Origin: Vermamoeba vermiformis
Taxonomy: Eukaryota; Tubulinea; Echinamoebida
Length of the DNA stretch: 64,000 nucleotides
Assembly: GCA_045837725.1 (NCBI GenBank)
Contig: JBEWZL010000296.1
Span: 44,248-108,247, forward strand
Reading direction: 5' to 3'
The position numbers and the translations under genes are program-made. Positions within the stretch are counted from its first letter, which is position 1. Each line of letters begins with the position of its first letter. This document shows, piece after piece, positions 12,009 to 24,200 of this stretch. The notes below the pieces were generated by a model that saw only the letters and a program-made list of their open reading frames with translations, did no database searches and was not told the DNA's origin.

Positions 12009-13401
12009 TTACGCGAGCCAATGCGGTTTGTAAGGAAGTATTTCCCTTTGTATATATCCAGGGTATGGCTCGTACATTAAGTCATGGGATAGCAGCAAAA
12101 AGAACATATCTTTTTTGTTGTGTAAGATCGCGCCCCAAGAAATCGGAATTGATCTGTGCGATAACACTTCAGTTTTTTGGTCTAATTGTTCCTTTTTTAT
12201 CTTCTTTTTTGATATCAATAACTCTATTATCTTCAATGCAAGAGACTCGTTGTCGGATGTGATCCAGCTCTTCAAAAACTCTCTTGAAATAACGATCTTA
12301 TCTTCTGGGAACTTGTTCATAATAGTTTCTACGCAGTAATATAGTCTCTTTGACAAAGCTTCATCGTTATTTTTGTTGTGTTTTTCGTTGCAAACGTAGA
12401 TCCAATCTAACATTATTGTCGTTAAATACCGAAAATACCAGCCTTCACTACCGAAACATTTAAATTGTATGTTCAATTGCTTATTTTGCACAGCAAATTC
12501 TAGGAAATTTTCGATGGCGTCCATTCTCTCTAATTTGCCTTGTAATAAAAGATGACCATCGTAAGTTCCAATGACGTATGTGACTAATTGATGAAATAAT
12601 GGCGGAGTATTAATGTCGTATTCACTAATCTTCATAATAATCTCTGCTGGTAACATTTTGAAATAATTATTGTCGTTTTCAGACTTCCATGCGTGTAAAA
12701 TCAGATCGGATCTTTGGAACGTTGCTTGATGTTTCTGGATCCAGTATTGTTCGTTGAAAAGAAAATCTAATTCGTCTCTCTGACTCATCTTTTTATGCAG
12801 TCGCTGCAATACGAGCAATTTTTTGGAGGTTAAATTGTCCATCAGCTGTTTGAACGCAATTTTCCGGGTGTGAAATTTCGCGATCCACAAATCTTTGCAA
12901 AGTTTGGGCGTGCACTTTTGCAAAGCTAGATTAAGAAGTTCTTCTGTTCCTGCAAATGGAATTCCTTTGTCTAGGAGCCAAGTAATAAGTTCTTCGTTGA
13001 TAGGTTCGGCGTGAAGCAAGTGTTCCGAAACCAAATTGTTCTCGTGGAATTTTTTATCTTTCCGGAAATTAAATTCTAAATTCAAATTAATAGACTATAA
13101 TAGTAATAGTAGTATTAACGGTCTTACTATAGTTCGGGGCTGGTTGACGTTTGCAAGCACTTAAATCTCCGTTCCTTACGTGCAAATAAACCAAATAATC
13201 TGCGACGTTTCGTTCGCTCAAGTTGTAAAGTCCAACGATCATTTCCTTTTTTGGTAATAATTCGATTAATTCTTCGCTCGAGTTGATTGGTAGAATCAAG
13301 TCTCTGTATCTTAAGTAGATTTGACATCCAATGGAGTACGTAAAGAATATCATATCCTTATTAGGAAGATCTAAATAGCCATCGTTAGCACTGAGTCGGA
13401 T
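12009..13401 (-). CDS. Uncharacterised protein with an F-box-like segment; may be the 3' part of the next gene
   Basis: A long 3' exon (12009 to about 13079) and an upstream exon (about 13401-13128) join in frame at PAPNY|KFNFRKDKKF. The protein is rich in Lys, Asn and Leu. MLPAEIIMKISEYDINTP (near 12640) resembles the first helix of an F-box, though it sits in the middle of the protein. No start codon is obvious at the 5' end: the first exon is open upstream and has an acceptor-like CAAG at 13402. A phase-0 join to the gene ending at 13431 is possible through a weak GTTTTA donor, which would make one protein of about 900 residues. Function unknown. Confidence 0.55.
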
Positions 13402-13430
13402 CTTGAATAACGAATAAAAATTAATTCTAA

Positions 13431-14819
13431 TTAATTTAAAACTTCATCGTTATGATCATTAAGTAGGTTAAAATTACCATTAAATTCGTTATTTAACTTA
13501 TTGCGGTCAGGTGTGTCCAAAAACCCGAAGAACCAGGGCTGCTCGTGCAGTGGTTTTCGCAAAGACTCTTCCGTAACAGCAGTAATACGATGTGCCGTGA
13601 AAGTGTTGAATATTCGCTCAAACAAGTTCGCTTTGACCATTAATTCGTAGAAATTTGGAGTTGTTATTCCGTTAAATTCGAATTGTCTGTCTTCCGTGGA
13701 TTTGATCCGGATCGAGCGATGTAAATAGAAATGATCGTGCTTTTCCAGATAACTGAACTCGTACACCCCATTTCTTATTTTTTCCAACTCGAAATTGCTT
13801 TTGTCTTCTTCTGAAAGAGAAATTCTTCTGTCCAATGGCGGATGTGGTTGAACGAGTAATGTTCCACTTGGTATGACAGGGAAAGGAATGCCTATAATAA
13901 TACCGTCCGTAAGTTATACTCAATAGATTTTAATAACTTACGCATCTTTCTAAAGTACCAGTTTGTACGTACAATTTGTCTATTTCTTTCGTAAGTGAAC
14001 GCATCCAAATCCCTCAAATCTGTCAAAACCAACTTTTCGCCATTTTTTAAGGCGTCGTAAGTTTCCTTACATTAATATTAGTACTTCAATGGCTTATAAG
14101 TATAAATCATCTTACGCGCTGTCCATCTGGTTCGAGGCACTTTGAAAACCATAAAGGAACCAATAATAAGGCTGTCTCGTTACTTGCTTTAAAATTAGCG
14201 AGCCTAATTGCGTCAAATAAGATGCTATTATCGAAATCAAGTGCTTTGTCGCTGAGTTTAAAGGATAGAAATGATTTCAAGAAAGGCAAATCCGCATTGT
14301 CGACCACAAACGGCAATCTTCTGCTTAATAACTTCATAGCATCGTATTTAAATGCGTTATGTTGCACTGCTAATCGAATAACTGCAAAATAAACAGAATT
14401 AGTTCGAGATCGAGCTGTAATCTTTAATTCTTACAACTTACACTTGTCAAAACCGGCGAAATTATTGCGCCGTATAAGTGATACTATAGTAAGGTCGAGG
14501 AAGGCATACAGTATATCTGGTTAACAAACCAAGATTAGCTAAATAGTAATTGAGAAACAAATCTGGACTTGATCTCGATTTAATGGCTAATAATTCGTAA
14601 CATATAGCTAGTCCTACCTTCCATAGAATATTTCTTCATTATTTGAATAATAAATTCGTCGCTTAATAGTGCAGATAATTTTTTAGATGTGCATCTGCAC
14701 GAACACAGCCAACGCAACCAACGAGATTCAGTATCAAAATTATCATGTATACTATTCTTGTGCATTATTATTAAAATAAGCTCCCAACAATTCGGTGGGA
14801 GGAGCTGTATGCTTTCCAT
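13431..14819 (-). CDS. F-box-like protein, multi-exon
   Basis: The start at 14819 gives MESIQLLPPNCWELILIIMH, then a basic segment with several Cys (WLRWLCSCRCTSKKLSALL), resembling an F-box. Further exons: about 14511-14445 (ILYAFLDLTIVSLIRRNNFA), 14380-14117 (LLSRRLPFVVDNADLPFLKS, repeat-like helices), 14070-13945, and a last exon of about 13893-13431 ending HNDEVLN and TAA. Introns are short with GTAAG or GTAGG donors. The last exon (IPFPVIPSGTLLVQPHPP) has no family I recognise. It may continue into the exons at 12009-13401 (see that entry). Probably part of a local F-box-type family. Confidence 0.6.
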
Positions 14820-15300
14820 CTTGCAGGTAAGATTTCTTTTTAACACCAGCGCAGTATTGTTGCGGTCCGTGAAAATAATAATAATAATTGACATAAATAT
14901 GATTTTTTCTGATAAAATTCGCTGGACAGAACATTAAGTTTTACGTAAATTAACCGAATCCTGTTCCAAATCTCTTTTTCGTTTGCGTTGCACAACCTTA
15001 TGATACGTAATATATTTAATGCTTTAGCTACTCGATTAAGAATAATATTATTTGTCGCGGTTGTAACGGTAACTTACCTTCAAAAGGATCAAGCGCGAAC
15101 TACCAAATGCCTGCTCGGAGGTAAGAGCTCGCCAAATAGTGCTTATAAATATCATTTAATTTGTTGTCTAATTTCGTAGCATTTAGGTGAATAAAAACAA
15201 CGCGCATAACACAATTTAGTCTTGATTGCAATTGAACGAGATCGCGTCGACTCGTACACAACTTAATAAAAGCCAACGTCATTATTAAGAAGGTTTATAC
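14820..15300. other. Intergenic region, no gene seen
   Basis: 480 bp between a minus-strand F-box-like gene and the plus-strand actin-like array, so both promoters must lie here. Only short, low-complexity frames are open. No TATA box stands out. Confidence 0.5.
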
Positions 15301-16997
15301 ATGAACTACCACCCTCGCGATAATGTCGTTTTTGATCTTGGATCAGGTAAGCGCAATTTAATTAGGCAATAATTAATTAATATGCACGATGAATGTTGAT
15401 TTAAATATACGGATATCTTCATTTTATTCGTAACTATTCAATTTTTAAGTAATTTTAAAATTTAAGTCCATTTTAAATTCCTCCTTGACTAGCGACGAAA
15501 TACTCAATATATTAATGAATTATGATTAATATATATTATTATGATTAGGTGTAATTAAATGTGGTTTTGCAGCCACCGATGCTCCTCGTGCCGTATTCCC
15601 GACGATCGTCGGCTCGCTTCGTTACCCTGGCGCCATGACGGGCATTGGCGCTAAAGAGAGGTGTAAGTCGAGCGTGCATGAACGAAATTAATTATAAAAT
15701 TAAGCTAATTTCTCATTAAAGATGTTGGCGATGAAGCACAGTCTCAAAGAGGAATGCTTTCTTTGACGTATCCAATAGAGAACGGTACGGCTCTTTATTA
15801 AATATTTATTAATTTTTAATTTGGTTCATCAAAATAAGGCTTATTAGTCTATCAATATTGATACTTAACATTCTATTTATAGGAATTGTCAAACACTGGG
15901 ACGCGCTAGAATGTATCATTCACCACACATTTTACAACGAACTGCGTGTCTCGCCAGAGCAAGGACCAGTCTTAATGAGCGAACATCCAATGACTCCGGA
16001 TCGCAAACGCGAGAAATTATGCGAACTCTTGTTTGAGACGTTCAATGTGCCACAGTACCTCCCTGCACTATCTCCTATTCTTGCCGCTTATGCTTCGGGA
16101 CGAACTACAGCTGTTGTCGTGGATATTGGTACGTTACAAACTTTTAAGATTTAATGCCAGATCCGCGTAACTGAACGAACTAAAACTATGAATTATTACT
16201 AAATATGGTGTTGTAGGCGACGGAGTGATGACAGTAATGCCTATAACGAATGGCTTCGTATTGCGAAGCTCTATCAGACGAGTCAATTTTTCAGGACGGG
16301 ATCTCACATATTACATGCAAACGTTGCTCGCAAAGAGAGGGTAAGTTAGTTACTATCGTGAATATATAACTAAGTACTTATTACTGTAATTGCTAGGTAT
16401 TATATGAATCGGACATCGGACTTGGAAATTGTGCGAGATCTGAAAGAAAAGCTATGTTACGTACCACTTGATTACGAAACAGAAATACATCGGTCATTGG
16501 TATCGACTGAACTTGACAAGAACTATGAACTGCCTGACGGTCAAATCATCACTCTAGGTACCACATTGATTTCATACAAGTTGACGACAATAACATTAAT
16601 TCTCTTTACAGGCCACGAACGCTTCACATGTCCCGAAGCATTGTTTCAGCCATCATTAGTGGGTCGTGAAGGACCTGGTATTCATGAACTGGTGTTCGAT
16701 GCGATCAACTCTTGCACGATTGATTCTCGAAAAGAGCTGTGGGGCAATATCGTTCTGACTGGTGGCACTACAATGTTGAATGGCTTTGCAGATCGAATGC
16801 ACAAAGAGATGACTCAGTTAGCACCGCCGAATATGAAAGTAAGAATCATCGCACCACCTGAACGAAAATACTCGGTGTGGATCGGAGCCTCGATATTGGC
16901 TTCCGCTATTCACAATAGAATGTCTAGTTGGATCCACAGAGAAGAATATGACGAGGTTGGTCCTCGTATGATTTATCAAAAATCTCACACGTTGTAA
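15301..16997 (+). CDS. Actin-like protein, copy 1 of 3
   Basis: Seven exons (15301-15346, 15549-15662, 15722-15784, 15883-16128, 16217-16340, 16397-16557, 16612-16997) sum to 380 codons, actin length. Landmarks: [12 protein letters not shown] (phosphate loop 1), [31 protein letters not shown] (phosphate loop 2), [38 protein letters not shown] and [11 protein letters not shown]. Residues that differ from conventional actin: His161 is Thr (DGVMT for DGVTH), His73 is Asn (PIENG), and Gln137 is Glu ([12 protein letters not shown]). In actin, Gln137 and His161 position the attacking water for ATP hydrolysis, so hydrolysis should be impaired. The C-terminus reads IYQKSHTL instead of VHRKCF. Intron phases match the two following copies. 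Either a lineage-specific actin-like protein or a very divergent actin. Confidence 0.9.
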
Positions 16998-17409
16998 ATA
17001 AACTTCCTTGGTAATACTCGAAACTGTTTGTAAAAATTACAATGCCGTGAGAAGATTCCGAAGAAGTCCAAACAGAACTCGCGTCCCATAGCTCGTGTCC
17101 TGTCCCTTGCTAGGGAGATCCATGACGCTCCACTACGTTCGCGATCAAGACGTTTACTGATGCTCTAAATCCTACCCTATTAGCCAAAAAACCTCAATGA
17201 GACACAGGTAAAATTTAATAATTAAAATTTAATGATTTTCACGTGTTTCTTTTATTTCGGTTGGCCTCACTCTTTGTCTCCTCTATGGGACCTGAGTCAC
17301 GCTAATTGCAACCATACCAGTTAATTTAGTTTTTATTCGTTAAACGATGATAACAACATATCGACTATAATCTCCATACGTATTTTGGGCAAGGTTGTTC
17401 GTTTGGCTG
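16998..17409. other. Intergenic region between actin-like copies 1 and 2
   Basis: About 410 bp without a supported gene. It should contain the 3' end of copy 1 and the promoter of copy 2; no specific motif recognised. Confidence 0.5.
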
Positions 17410-19080
17410 ATGGCTGAAAATGAAACAATAGTTGTTGATCTTGGATCAAGTAAGATAGAGTTTAAAAATACCGATTTAAAAATTATTCCATAATATATGA
17501 TCATGATGCTGATCGCCTGACGAAGAAATGATAAATGTAAAAATAAGGAAAAAATCTATTCTCGAATTTATGTTACAAATTATAGTATTTCCAATGAATT
17601 ACCCCGTGTGATTGTACAATTATTTGTATATTTAGTATTATAAATATTTAGGCTTGATTAGAGCTGGATTCGCGGGTGAAGATGCGCCCCGCTCCGTATT
17701 TCCAAACATAATTGGAGGATCAAGACTTCCAATCGTAATGTGCGGCGCGACAGTCAAGCAAAATTGTAAGCATTAGCTCCTAAGCTCATCAGTAAATATT
17801 TTTTATTTGTCCAAATGACAGATGTCGGCGACGAAGCACAAGCCCGACGAGGATTGCTCGCATTGAGATATCCCATTGAAAATGGTACGTTACAGATGAT
17901 ATACTGATATTTTAATGTTCACTGAATGGCTTACAGTTCTTTTTTCCTTTTTAGGCAAAATAATGGAATGGGACGCGCTCGAACAAGTTCTCCGTCACAC
18001 TTTTGATAACGAACTGCGACGAGACCCGCACCATCATCCGGTTTTGATGAGCGAACAGCCACTTGGTTCTAGACGTGATCGCGAGACATTGTGTCAACTC
18101 ATGTTTGAAACGTTCAATGTGCCAGCCTATCACGCAGCGCTCTGTCCTATTCTTGCGACGAATGCTTCTGGACGAAACACAGCCTTAGTAGTCGATGTTG
18201 GTACGTTGAATTGGACCTTCTCTCCTCAGGTGTTATATAGCTCGAGACGATCGGACACTTAACAATCATATTCAGGTGATGGCGTGATGACAACAACGCC
18301 TATAACGCGAGGCTATGCAGCTAGACAAGCAAACCGAAGAGTGCACTTCTCGGGACGAGATCTCACGCATTACTTGACGAGACTGCTGATCGATAGAGGG
18401 CAAGTAAAACTTTACTGATACTAGTGGAATCTATTAATGAATATCACTGTTTTAGATATTATTTTACGCGGTCGTCGGATTTTGAAACAGTGCGAGAATT
18501 GAAAGAAAAGCTCTGTTACGTACCACTTGATTATGAAGCAGCATTGCATCGGTCATTGGTATCGACTGAACTCGACAAAAACTATGAACTGCCTGACGGT
18601 CAAATCATCACACTAGGTATGTCTCCGTTAAATTGGTTTGCTGACTTTGGATCCACTACGGGACAGCACTAACATTAAAACTCTTGCCTTATAGGCCATG
18701 AGCGCTTCACATGTCCCGAAGCGTTATTTCAACCATCATTAGTGGGTCGTGAAGGACCTGGCATTCATGAACTGGTGTTCGATGCAATCAACTCTTGCAC
18801 GATTGATTCTCGAAAAGAGTTGTGGGGCAATATCGTTCTGACTGGTGGCACTACAATGTTGAATGGCTTTGCAGATCGAATGCACAAAGAGATGACTCAG
18901 TTAGCACCGTCAAATATGGAAGTCAGAATCATCGCTCCACCTGAACGAAAATACTCAGTTTGGATTGGTGGCTCGCTATTGGCACGTATCGTTGGCGTTG
19001 TGATGCTGTGGATCTGCAAAGAAGAGTACGATGAAACCGGTCCTGCAATGGTTCACAGAAAATGCTACGCTGGTGATTAA
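17410..19080 (+). CDS. Actin-like protein, copy 2 of 3
   Basis: Same exon plan as copy 1: exon 1 at 17410-17449 ([14 protein letters not shown]), exon 2 from 17652 ([20 protein letters not shown]), last exon ending YAGD at 19080. The ATP-binding loops are present (DLGSS, DVGDGV), and Gln137 is kept ([10 protein letters not shown]). His161 is Thr (DGVMTTTP) and His73 is Asn (RYPIENG). The D-loop region is highly changed ([20 protein letters not shown]), which in actin would affect contacts along the filament. The segment from about 18470 to 18930 is nearly identical in DNA to the matching part of copy 1, while upstream exons are much more diverged. The C-terminus ([10 protein letters not shown]) resembles actin's. 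Confidence 0.9.
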
Positions 19081-19321
19081 AACTTTTTCACTATAATTCT
19101 CACCACAGTCCCAAGCAAGATACATTACCTTAGGAGATGCTATACAAAAGCGTTTAATGTTCCTCATCCAAACAACGTGAATTCCCATCGATCCGGAGCT
19201 ATTTTTGTCTCGACGTTTTACAAACAGAAGCAAGTAAAAGCACACGCGAATAAAATGAGAACAACAGAATCTTGATTTAATGCTCGTTTAATAGACAAGA
19301 ATAGATAGCGCGAAACAACGA

Positions 19322-21029
19322 ATGGCGGACGAGTACTTCCCTTTAGTGTTAGATCTTGGTTCAAGTAGGTAATGTTGGGCTAGCATGTCAACTTAGTCGC
19401 CAAAAAAATAATAAAAGCTGCCCCACACCGAATTATTTTTCGTTGCAGTATTTTATTTCCGGTTTCGAGGCTGTTCAATTTTTTGAAAATTAAATCATAA
19501 TTTAATAATTCAAAATTGCGGTTTTATATCGACCATTCGGCAAGATTACAACTAAAAAGACTATAAATAATAAACAGCAACTCTTAATAATAACTTTAAT
19601 GCCAGGTATGGTTAAAGCAGGCTACGCTGGCGACGATGCTCCTCGTGCAGTGTTTCCGAATATCATTGGCGCACCGAGACATCCTGCAGTTCAAATCGGA
19701 ATGGGCGCTAAGAATCGCTGTAAGGATCAGTTGAAAGATTCAATAGACACGGCCAACGGATCTCATATATTTTTTCTATTACTAGACATTGGCGATGAAG
19801 CACAAGCTAAACGAGGCATACTCTCGTTAAAGTACCCTATAGAGAACGGTACGTTATTAATTATTTTAATTTAAGTAAAGTGTTGTCGATCCGCTGATCT
19901 TTCAATTGCTCAACGACTTAAAAGGGTTCTATTTATAGGCACAATAACAGACTGGGACGCTCTCGAAGCAATTCTGCACCACACATTTCACAACGAATTA
20001 GCCGTGGCACCGGAAGAACATCCGATCCTGATCAGCGAACATCCGCTCGGGTCCTCACTCAATAGCTGGAAGTTATGTCAGTACATGTTCGAGATATTTA
20101 ACGTGCCTGCTTATTACTCCGCATTGGCACCTGTGTTAGCGATCTACGCTGTTGGCAGAGGAACGGGGATTAACGTTGATATTGGTAAGCTCGATAATAT
20201 TATCATGCGTATTTATGGTTATTGACTAATTAATCAACTCCTAGGTGACGGAGTGATGACAGTGATGCCCGTATATTACGGCTACACTTTACGGCGGTGC
20301 GTCAGGCGAGTCAATTTTTCGGGACGGGATCTAACTCATTTCATGACGAAGTTACTCATTGATCGAGGGTACGTTCAATAATTCGCATTCAATTATGCTT
20401 ACGTAATTTATTACCTGCTAGGTATTATTTGAACCGTACATCAGACTTTGAAACAGTGCGAGAATTGAAAGAAAAATTATGTTACGTACCACTTGATTAC
20501 GAAACAGAAATACATCGGTCATTGGTATCGACTGAACTTGACAAGAACTATGAACTGCCAGATGGTCAAATCATCACTCTAGGTACCACATTGATTTCAC
20601 AAACTTTTACGACACTAATATTAACTCTGTTGCTTCACAGGCCACGAACGCTTCACATGTCCCGAAGCGTTATTTCAGCCATCATTAGTGGGTCGTGAAG
20701 GTTCTGGCATTCATGAACTGGTGTTCGATGCGATCAAATCCGCAGACAAAGACATCCAGAAGGACCTGTGGGGCAATATTGTACTTACCGGTGGCACTAC
20801 AATGCTGAATGGCTTTGCAGATCGAATGTACAAAGAGATGACTCAGTTAGCACCGTCGAATATGAAGTGTAAAATACTGGCATATCCTGAGCGAAAATAC
20901 TCGACGTGGATCGGTGGCTCGATCGTAGCTTCGCTGTCTCATTTCCAACAGAAGTGGATCTCAAAAGAGGAGTACGATGAATGTGGACCTACTATACTTA
21001 CTAGAAAGATGTCCTTCGCTGGCTACTAA
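19322..21029 (+). CDS. Actin-like protein, copy 3 of 3 (closest to conventional actin)
   Basis: Starts [15 protein letters not shown] (19322-19364), then from 19606 [20 protein letters not shown], the most actin-like N-terminus of the three. Also seen: [88 protein letters not shown] and a final SFAGY. Gln137 is kept ([10 protein letters not shown]), but His161 is Thr and His73 Asn as in the other copies. [17 protein letters not shown] through [17 protein letters not shown] is nearly the same DNA as in copies 1 and 2, and the intron between 20583 and 20640 shares its first 16 bases (GTACCACATTGATTTC) with that of copy 1. Good evidence for recent exchange within the array. Confidence 0.9.
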
Positions 21030-21280
21030 CCCTTCATCGTGCACGCGTAGATGTGCCTGAGGTGAAGTTTTATCCAATTGGATAAAGCGGAGAATTCATA
21101 GTATCATATCAGCTCCAATCACTTAGCGAAATATACAATGAGCGATTAATTGACCTTAAAATAAACAAATTGATTTTTCCTTTTTTAGAATAGTTTCGAG
21201 TTTTCGCTCCAATTTTCGGCCCGTGGTGAAATGGCTCTTCGAAGACTTGAGTTCGTGCAGTATTTTACAATATTAATACA

Positions 21281-24200
21281 ATGGGTGACTTGCAACGAGA
21301 AGCACTAATCGATCATAACGGAAATAATGACAGTAACGAAGATCTGATCGAGGTCTCGTTAGCGACATTGAGATCAAGTCAATAATTAAAAAAGTGCGCC
21401 ATTTTGCATTAATTAACGAATATAATCAATTTTGCTATGTTAATAGAAGGTTTTGTCAATTATTCGGTAAGATCAAGAAATAAAATATTTAAATCTAATC
21501 GTCACGATATTGCCTTGCTAATTTTTCATTGTATTAATTAGGTTACCAACGAAACGAAATTATTAATCAGCATGTTTTTGAATTATACGGCGAGCTAACG
21601 GATTTCGGCGCCAAAGAAAAGATCTCGAAAGGTCTGACGAGCCACAAGGAAAAATCAACGTCTCTCATATTATACCGAAAAGACAAAGTGCCTATGGAAG
21701 TATTTGTCCGAATATCTCCATTGAAGAAAGGTAATCAATTGCGATCCGTGCGCGGGAGATCGCGTGATTAAATTGTCTTCTTTAAAATTGCTCTTTACTT
21801 ATCGTTATGGTACTTATAGTTAATTTATGACATAACCACGATATTCTTACAATTTTTACTTGTCTTGGTAATTAGTTTCTTAATTTTGTTATTTAGATCC
21901 AGACACTATCGCCTTTCATTTGCTTACCGTCAAATACCTACTCAACTACCTAGTGATTATGAATTATTTTCACCTTCGAGTCCAAACTTGCGATCACCTT
22001 CTAAAGTCAAATCTGCTACAGTTAACACCGCTCCACAAAATGCAACGGACACAAGCGGCAAAGACGTCGTAATATCACTTCAACGTAATATAAAAATGGA
22101 CGATATATCACCTATGGATTTAGAATGGGATATTTCATACGGCGTGGACATAAAGCTACCCAAGGAAACTCGATGCGGCAAATCCAAAACAATACACCGG
22201 AAGATTTTGCATTCTGTTCGTGCTTGTGCTAAACCTGGAGAACTACTTGCCATTATGGGACCTACTGGTAGAATCAAATAATTTTTTGAGCAGATCAGTT
22301 TCCACTAACAATTGAAATGCAAAATTTAGGTTGCGGTAAAACAACTCTATTGAATATTTTGGCGCAAAGAGCTAGAAGAGGCGTTAAAGGACAGCTATAT
22401 GCGAACGGAGAAGTTCCGAATAAGAATTACAAACGAAAAATTGGTTACGTCTTACAATCGGACATTTTCTTCGAGAATTTGACCGTAGAACAAACGCTAA
22501 ATTTTCAAGCTGCTATGAGACTGCCTGCAGAACTCACTGATCAAGAACGGAAAGCCAAGGTAAGCAAATTTCAGCTCTGATGATGATTTGTCATTGTTAC
22601 GCGGATGTGCTTTAAGAAACTCGACCATGGGACCTAAATACATCATTAATAGGTTCAAGATGTTATGGAGGTACTTAACATCACAAAAACACGCAATACT
22701 ATCATTGGCGGTTATGCTCGCCGAGGAATTTCAGGAGGCGAGAAGAAGCGAGTCAATATCGGCAATCAACTGCTAACAAATCCGAGCATTTTATTCCTCG
22801 ATGAACCTACTACAGGATTAGTAAGCATGTATATCATTTTTAAGTGCACATACGCAACATTAGCTTCAGATCCGATCTACCGGATCCAGCTTTTTCTTGC
22901 TTGTTCTCGTAATTAACTCATATGCTCTATTTAGGACACTAGTACAGCATTGAGTCTTATGCTGACATTGAAAGAAATGGCGCGAGCAGGCATGACTATT
23001 GTAGCGACCATTCATCAACCGTCATCGCAGATCTTCGAACAATTCGACAAATTACTTGTAAGCTTCGCATTCCATTTACTTATTAATATATGTTATTTTT
23101 TATCGTAGCTCGCTCAAATATTGAAAATGCGTTAAATTAACGTTATTATTTATTAGTTAATGGTGGACGGCAACACCGTTTATTTTGGCGCCGCTAATGC
23201 AGCAATCAGTTATTTCAGCTCGATTGGCTTGAAATGTCCGAAGAACTATAATCCTGCCGACTTTATGAGTACGTAATTGATTAATAAGGCAATACCTTCA
23301 TTAAGCTAACTGGTGACTAGTGGGACTGGTGCTCGAAGAAGAAATTAAACAAGAAGACATGTTAAAGAAGAAAATTATCAAAGATTGGCAAGAATATCAA
23401 AGAGACAGCAAGAATTATGAAAAACAATTCAAATATTTGACAAATGACACGAACGGAGTAAGTAACGTTACAAATCATTCCAATACTCGTACTTATTACC
23501 CGCTTTAGGTCGATCAAGATGACAGTTCGGTCGAGTCAAAGCAAAAACAAAAGATTAAGAAAGACTACGCGAGATCGTGGGGAGATCAATTCAAAACATT
23601 GTGGCTCCGTGCGATAATTCAAAGCAAAGGCGTTTATTTTGAAACAATACAGTACATTCAACTAGCACTAGTCGTGGTACGTTAACTGTAGAAAAATATC
23701 TTTGACACGTGTCAACCTGTCAAGTGTCAAAACGTCGCTCCATTTTTTCACGCGATATTTTCAGTCTATTAACGTATCTTATTATAGTTAATCGTAAGTA
23801 TATTGTGGCTTCAAACGCCAGCACGTGAAGATAGAATCAACGACATTATCGGCGTTATGTTCTTTTTGGCCATTTACAACATTGGATTCTTTCCCATGCT
23901 TTGTTCGCTCTTCAATTGTAAGTCACAATTTCCTTTTTTGGAATTAATCGTGACATTTTGCAGTTCCACCCGAGCGCGATGTGATTATACGAGAGCGGTC
24001 AGAAGGCGCGTATTATCTCTCAGCCTACTTTGCTGCCAAAGCACTGAGCGACATGCCCTTTTTGATCTTGTATCCATTTGCTTACGTCATTCCAACGTAC
24101 TTCTTGGTTGGACTCGCGTATGACGCCGCAAAGTACGTACTAAATTTTCACATCGGAAGCACAAACTCTAACTATTCTTTGCAGATTTTTCTATTTTTTG

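Noticed and set aside
12009-14819. Calling 12009-13401 and 13431-14819 a single gene
   Set aside because: The needed donor (GTTTTA) is weak and the upstream frame has its own stop at 13431; kept as two entries with the link noted.
14988-15179. Short frame with a hydrophobic stretch before the actin-like array
   Set aside because: No splice support, no family and poor coding character; treated as intergenic.
21214-21285. tRNA-like run (GTGGTGAAATGGCTC ... GAGTTCGTGC) before the PAS-ABCG gene
   Set aside because: The stems do not pair into a cloverleaf and the T-loop consensus is missing.
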